Source: Candidatus Hydrogenedens sp. (GTDB lineage: Bacteria; Hydrogenedentota; Hydrogenedentia; Hydrogenedentales; Hydrogenedentaceae). Taken from it: a stretch of DNA of 10,000 nt. Under the pieces are notes generated by a model, which saw only the letters and a program-made list of their open reading frames with translations, did not search any database and was not told where the DNA came from. Position 1 is the first letter of the stretch; the number at the start of each line of letters is the position of its first letter. The stretch spans positions 1 to 10,000 of the forward strand of contig JAIWNQ010000055.1 of the NCBI GenBank assembly GCA_020216745.1, read 5' to 3'. This document shows positions 7,005 to 10,000 of the stretch, piece after piece. The position numbers were made by a program, and so were the translations under genes.

Positions 7005-8642
7005 TTATAAAAGTTCTTTTATCTCGTAGGCAACAATAAATTGCTCTTTGTTCTTTACCTTGAATGTTCCGATAGGGACTCCTCTAACCCTATCTTTTAA
7101 TTCTAACCATGTTTCATTCCCAACAACAATACTTCCGGGATTTGCCATATCACACAATCTCTTTGCAATATTGACCCTATCCCCTACAACTGTATATTCC
7201 ATCCTTTTAGGAGAACCAATAAATCCTGCAATAACATCTCCAGTTTCTATTCCTATACCGAGTTGGAAAGCAGGTTTACCCTCTGAAATTCGGATTACAT
7301 TTAATTCCTCATTGGTCTTAAGGATATTCAACGCGGCACAAACAGCCGCATATGCATCATCTCCAGTAGAAATAGGTGCACCAAAAACCGCCATTATTTC
7401 ATCACCAATATATTTATCTAATGTGCCATGCCATGCAAAAACAATCTCGGTTATAGCGGTGAAATGTTCATTGAGTAAAGCTACTAACTCCTGCGGAGAA
7501 ACATTCTCAGCCAACTTCGATGAACCTCGTATATCACAAAACATAGTAGTTACTCTTTTCTTATCACCTCCCAATTGTATATTAGAACCCGCTTTAAGAA
7601 TTTCTTCAACAATCACATCTGGCAAAAATCTTCTAAAATTTTCACGCCTTTTCTCTTCTTCAATCATTTTTTGGTTAAGCTGAGCATTTTCTATGGCAAG
7701 AGCAATCTGATTGCTCAAAGAGAAGAAGAGTTCTAAATCTTCATCATCAAAAAAGGCTCTTTTTTGGATAGAATCTATGTAAATAGAACCTAAAATTCGA
7801 TTTTCAATTTTCAACGGAACACACATAGCACTTGTAATCTTACGCATAATAACACTTTCTCGATTTCCAAACTCTGGGTTGGCTAACCTGTCAATCATAA
7901 GTACAGGCTCTCCATCAATTGCCGCTTTACCTGCAATACCCATACTCGGAGATGAGGCTTCTAATCCATTTTCCATCGCTCGTGCTACTTTGGTTACTAA
8001 TGACTTCCCAGATTCATCTTTAAGCAGGATAAAACCTCTATCTGCAGAAAGAACTTCTATAACTAAGTCCAGTACTTGAGCCAACTTTGTATCTAAATCT
8101 GCAGCTGAACCCATTATTTGTGTCGCTTTGTAAAGCACATCTAAACGACGATAGGCACGACCTAATTTCTTAATATCAACAATAGGTGTATATGCTGTAT
8201 CTAAAGCTTGACTATCTTCCTCCTTTTCTTTATTAATTTGAAACAGTGTACTTTCCACTTCTTCTATCTGTTCTCGAATATGCTCTACATGATGAATTAT
8301 CTCTTCCTTTGTATCATTGATAGTATCTTCTTTCCACGTTTTCCCATATTGTGTGTCATCTCTAAAAATAATTCGACATTGACTACCTAACCATATTTCA
8401 TCCATATGTTTCAATATGTGCTCTGTAATCCGCTGTCCATTTAGATATGTACCATTTAAACTTTTTAAATCTACAAGCACATAGTTAGCATCTCTCACAA
8501 CAATTTTTGCATGGTGACGTGATATTTCCCCTGCACTTAACACAATATCACAATCACTCGACCTGCCAAGAACAATGTCCTTGTCTCCAATTGGCACCGT
8601 CTGAATAGATATTCCCGGTTGCTCAATAACCAGTTGCGGCAA
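7005..8642 (-). CDS. FHA-GAF-class III adenylate cyclase
   Basis: The 545-residue protein has three domains. An FHA domain at 1-95 carries GR26-27, S41-R42-H43 and N63-G64, the residues that contact phosphothreonine in this fold. A charged coiled-coil-like linker (about 105-145) follows, then a GAF sensor domain at 182-320 and a short helical connector. The class III cyclase domain spans 360-545. Its active site looks complete: metal aspartates D370 (FCDIRG) and D414 (YIGDE), purine-selecting K410 and T484 (MEYTVVGD), and transition-state N491 and R495 (NIAKR). The Lys/Thr pair predicts ATP as substrate and cAMP as product, probably as a homodimer. There is no membrane segment, so it is cytoplasmic. 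FHA suggests control by a Ser/Thr kinase, GAF by a small ligand; neither is identified. TTG 8642 is the likely start, with AAGGAG 11 bp upstream and no in-frame ATG between. It lies 85 bp after the HEAT-repeat gene. Confidence 0.95.
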   Translation of the reverse strand: MPQLVIEQPGISIQTVPIGDKDIVLGRSSDCDIVLSAGEISRHHAKIVVRDANYVLVDLKSLNGTYLNGQRITEHILKHMDEIWLGSQCRIIFRDDTQYGKTWKEDTINDTKEEIIHHVEHIREQIEEVESTLFQINKEKEEDSQALDTAYTPIVDIKKLGRAYRRLDVLYKATQIMGSAADLDTKLAQVLDLVIEVLSADRGFILLKDESGKSLVTKVARAMENGLEASSPSMGIAGKAAIDGEPVLMIDRLANPEFGNRESVIMRKITSAMCVPLKIENRILGSIYIDSIQKRAFFDDEDLELFFSLSNQIALAIENAQLNQKMIEEEKRRENFRRFLPDVIVEEILKAGSNIQLGGDKKRVTTMFCDIRGSSKLAENVSPQELVALLNEHFTAITEIVFAWHGTLDKYIGDEIMAVFGAPISTGDDAYAAVCAALNILKTNEELNVIRISEGKPAFQLGIGIETGDVIAGFIGSPKRMEYTVVGDRVNIAKRLCDMANPGSIVVGNETWLELKDRVRGVPIGTFKVKNKEQFIVAYEIKELL

Positions 8643-8653
8643 AGCTAAATTAT

Positions 8654-8659
8654 CTCCTT
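8654..8659 (-). promoter_or_regulatory. Ribosome binding site (AAGGAG) supporting the TTG start of the cyclase
   Basis: AAGGAG on the minus strand lies 11 bp before TTG 8642, a slightly long spacing. No ATG or GTG is in frame between it and the FHA domain, so it supports the uncommon TTG start. Confidence 0.6.
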
Positions 8660-8727
8660 ATCTGCTATCCACTTATAAATATATCAAACATTTAAATAGT
8701 TCTAAAAATTTTGGGCAAATCCAACTT

Positions 8728-10000
8728 TTACGGACTATATGGCACCACCTCTACTTTTTCGGGGCTTATCCCCTGAAGTTTTGCAGTAAATTCCCACGCT
8801 GCACCTTGATTATATATTGCCATTAACAATATATTATTTTTCTCTAACTTAACAGGAACATTGTCCTGTTCAGGAATCATAGTTCTTCCCTCTGCAAATG
8901 AATGAACCAGTTTCCCATTGAGCCATACTTTAACACCATCATTAGTACCCAATAATATCTTTCCTTCCACAGGTTCTGGCACTGTAATCTTACATGCAAC
9001 ATACGCTACACATTCTACTTCGCCACCAGAATATTCAGCCAAATCTGCATAAATTAGACCATCGTCACGCACTTTTAAGGGCAAAATACGCCAATCTTTT
9101 ACAGAATTTAAATCAGTCTCAGGAGGTAATGAAACTTCGTCAAATAACCGTCTTGCACTATAATCTTCCATTCGATATGGACCACTTATGCTCCACGAAC
9201 ATAGAAACTCACCTTTGTTTTTAAGACCTTTTAGCAAATTTTCTACCTCCTTAGCCTGATTGTCCTTCAAGTTAGGAAGCATCTCCTCTAAAATAGACAT
9301 CGTTCTTGAAGGATAAGAAAAACTAATATTTTTTGCCACATTAAACCTTACATTAGCCCAATCCGCTTTTATAGTATCATTTACCTTTATTCCCTCTATA
9401 AAATCTAAAACCTCTACCAAACTTAATTTTGTAAAACCACCTAATATATTTTTCTGAATTGTAGGATTTTCCCCTGTCAATTTCCAAAGGGTGATATAGT
9501 AATCAAATTTCTGCTTATCCGTTAGATTCAGTGTTCTCAAAATATTTAGCGAACTTAGTATCCCTGCATTTTTCACCTCATCAACATTTTCTTTCTCAAC
9601 CTCATTTATAATCTTCTCCAATGTATTTACGTCAACGCATTGCCCCATGGATTGAAAGATATTTGTTTTTAACGCAGGCTCGCTTGTCAAAAACCTTTCA
9701 AGCACTGCACACGCTTCTGGACTTTTAATATTCCCTAATAATGAAATCAAAGATTTCTTTTGTAAATCATTATTGCATTTCACCCACTGGTCCATTATAA
9801 TTTTTACCTTTTTGCCTTCATCACCTGTTCTATCAATGATTAAAGAAAGAGCAGGAATATAAGAAGAACTATTTTCAATATCGGCCATAAGTTTATCAAA
9901 CAAGAAAGGCAAATCCTGCTCATCCCCTAATATTGCAAAATAATTTAGGGCATCATCTATAATATCCTTGTCATTTTTTATGATAGCGTTCTTCATAATC
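8728..10000 (-). CDS. HEAT-like repeat protein with C-terminal carbohydrate-binding-like beta-sandwich, N-terminus beyond window
   Basis: The frame runs to the right edge with no stop. An ATG at 9996 gives 422 residues, but the sequence there already sits inside a helical repeat and has no signal peptide, so the true start is probably outside. Residues 1-260 are alpha-helical HEAT-like repeats (for example LQKKSLISLLGNIKSPEACA at 78-97 and EALAKEV-type helix pairs after it). Residues 265-410 form a beta-rich domain with SWSISGPYRMEDYS, ILLGTNDGVKVWLNGKLVHS at 347-366 and VKLEKNNILLMAIYNQGAAWEF. That last pattern is typical of jelly-roll, sugar-binding-like modules in exported proteins of Planctomycetes, Verrucomicrobia and relatives. 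The role is probably extracytoplasmic binding or scaffolding; no catalytic motif is visible. The cyclase gene follows after 85 bp, with no evident terminator between them. Confidence 0.8.
   Translation of the reverse strand, partial: IMKNAIIKNDKDIIDDALNYFAILGDEQDLPFLFDKLMADIENSSSYIPALSLIIDRTGDEGKKVKIIMDQWVKCNNDLQKKSLISLLGNIKSPEACAVLERFLTSEPALKTNIFQSMGQCVDVNTLEKIINEVEKENVDEVKNAGILSSLNILRTLNLTDKQKFDYYITLWKLTGENPTIQKNILGGFTKLSLVEVLDFIEGIKVNDTIKADWANVRFNVAKNISFSYPSRTMSILEEMLPNLKDNQAKEVENLLKGLKNKGEFLCSWSISGPYRMEDYSARRLFDEVSLPPETDLNSVKDWRILPLKVRDDGLIYADLAEYSGGEVECVAYVACKITVPEPVEGKILLGTNDGVKVWLNGKLVHSFAEGRTMIPEQDNVPVKLEKNNILLMAIYNQGAAWEFTAKLQGISPEKVEVVPYSP

Noticed and set aside
7007..7022. Palindrome ATAAAAG-TT-CTTTTAT near the end of the cyclase gene as a terminator
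   Set aside because: The 2-base loop is too short, the stem is nearly all A/T, and it is inside the last cyclase codons (Lys-Glu-Leu-Leu).
7048..7683. A 211-codon plus-strand open frame
   Set aside because: It lies wholly opposite the cyclase catalytic domain, whose conserved residues are unmistakable; the plus-strand translation shows no domain or signal sequence.
8643..8727. A promoter between the HEAT-repeat gene and the cyclase gene
   Set aside because: Several AT-rich -10-like words exist, but no -35 at proper distance stands out, so no site could be supported.

Overview
The window is AT-rich (roughly one third G+C by eye), gene-dense bacterial DNA. Seven protein-coding genes are supported. 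Six lie on the minus strand and one on the plus strand. Gaps are at most about 100 bp, so no stretch over 300 bp lacks a gene. I see no rRNA, tRNA, CRISPR array, insertion sequence or phage gene. TonB/ExbB-type genes and a secretin/TonB N-terminal-like (STN) protein point to a Gram-negative-type envelope. The HEAT/beta-sandwich protein, the long TPR glycosyltransferase and the FHA-GAF-cyclase fit an uncultured PVC-, FCB- or Hydrogenedentota-like lineage; that placement is inference only and weak.

Layout, right to left (direction of minus-strand transcription). At 10000-8728 is the C-terminal part of a HEAT-repeat protein ending in a carbohydrate-binding-like beta-sandwich, cut by the window edge. 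At 8642-7005 is an FHA-GAF-class III cyclase with all catalytic residues visible. It is convergent with a plus-strand orphan at 6370-6972, a small protein of unknown function with hydrophobic segments at both ends. A 101 bp divergent spacer (6269-6369) separates the orphan from a second minus-strand cluster.

That cluster holds an exported protein with three STN-like modules (6268-5231), a TonB-like protein (5209-4214) and an ExbB/TolQ-like proton-channel subunit (4202-3588). A 50-residue DUF5989-like membrane microprotein (3530-3378) follows, then a giant GT-C glycosyltransferase fused to at least 18 TPRs (3305 to beyond position 1). The first three are tightly packed (gaps of 21 and 11 bp) and probably form one energised envelope module. 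The last two may be cotranscribed with them or may use a weak internal promoter near 3565-3570.

The best leads are three: the STN-TonB-ExbB cassette with no ExbD gene in the window, the microprotein placed between it and the glycosyltransferase, and the higher-order repeat in the glycosyltransferase, whose TPR region contains four tandem copies of a three-TPR (102-residue) supermodule.
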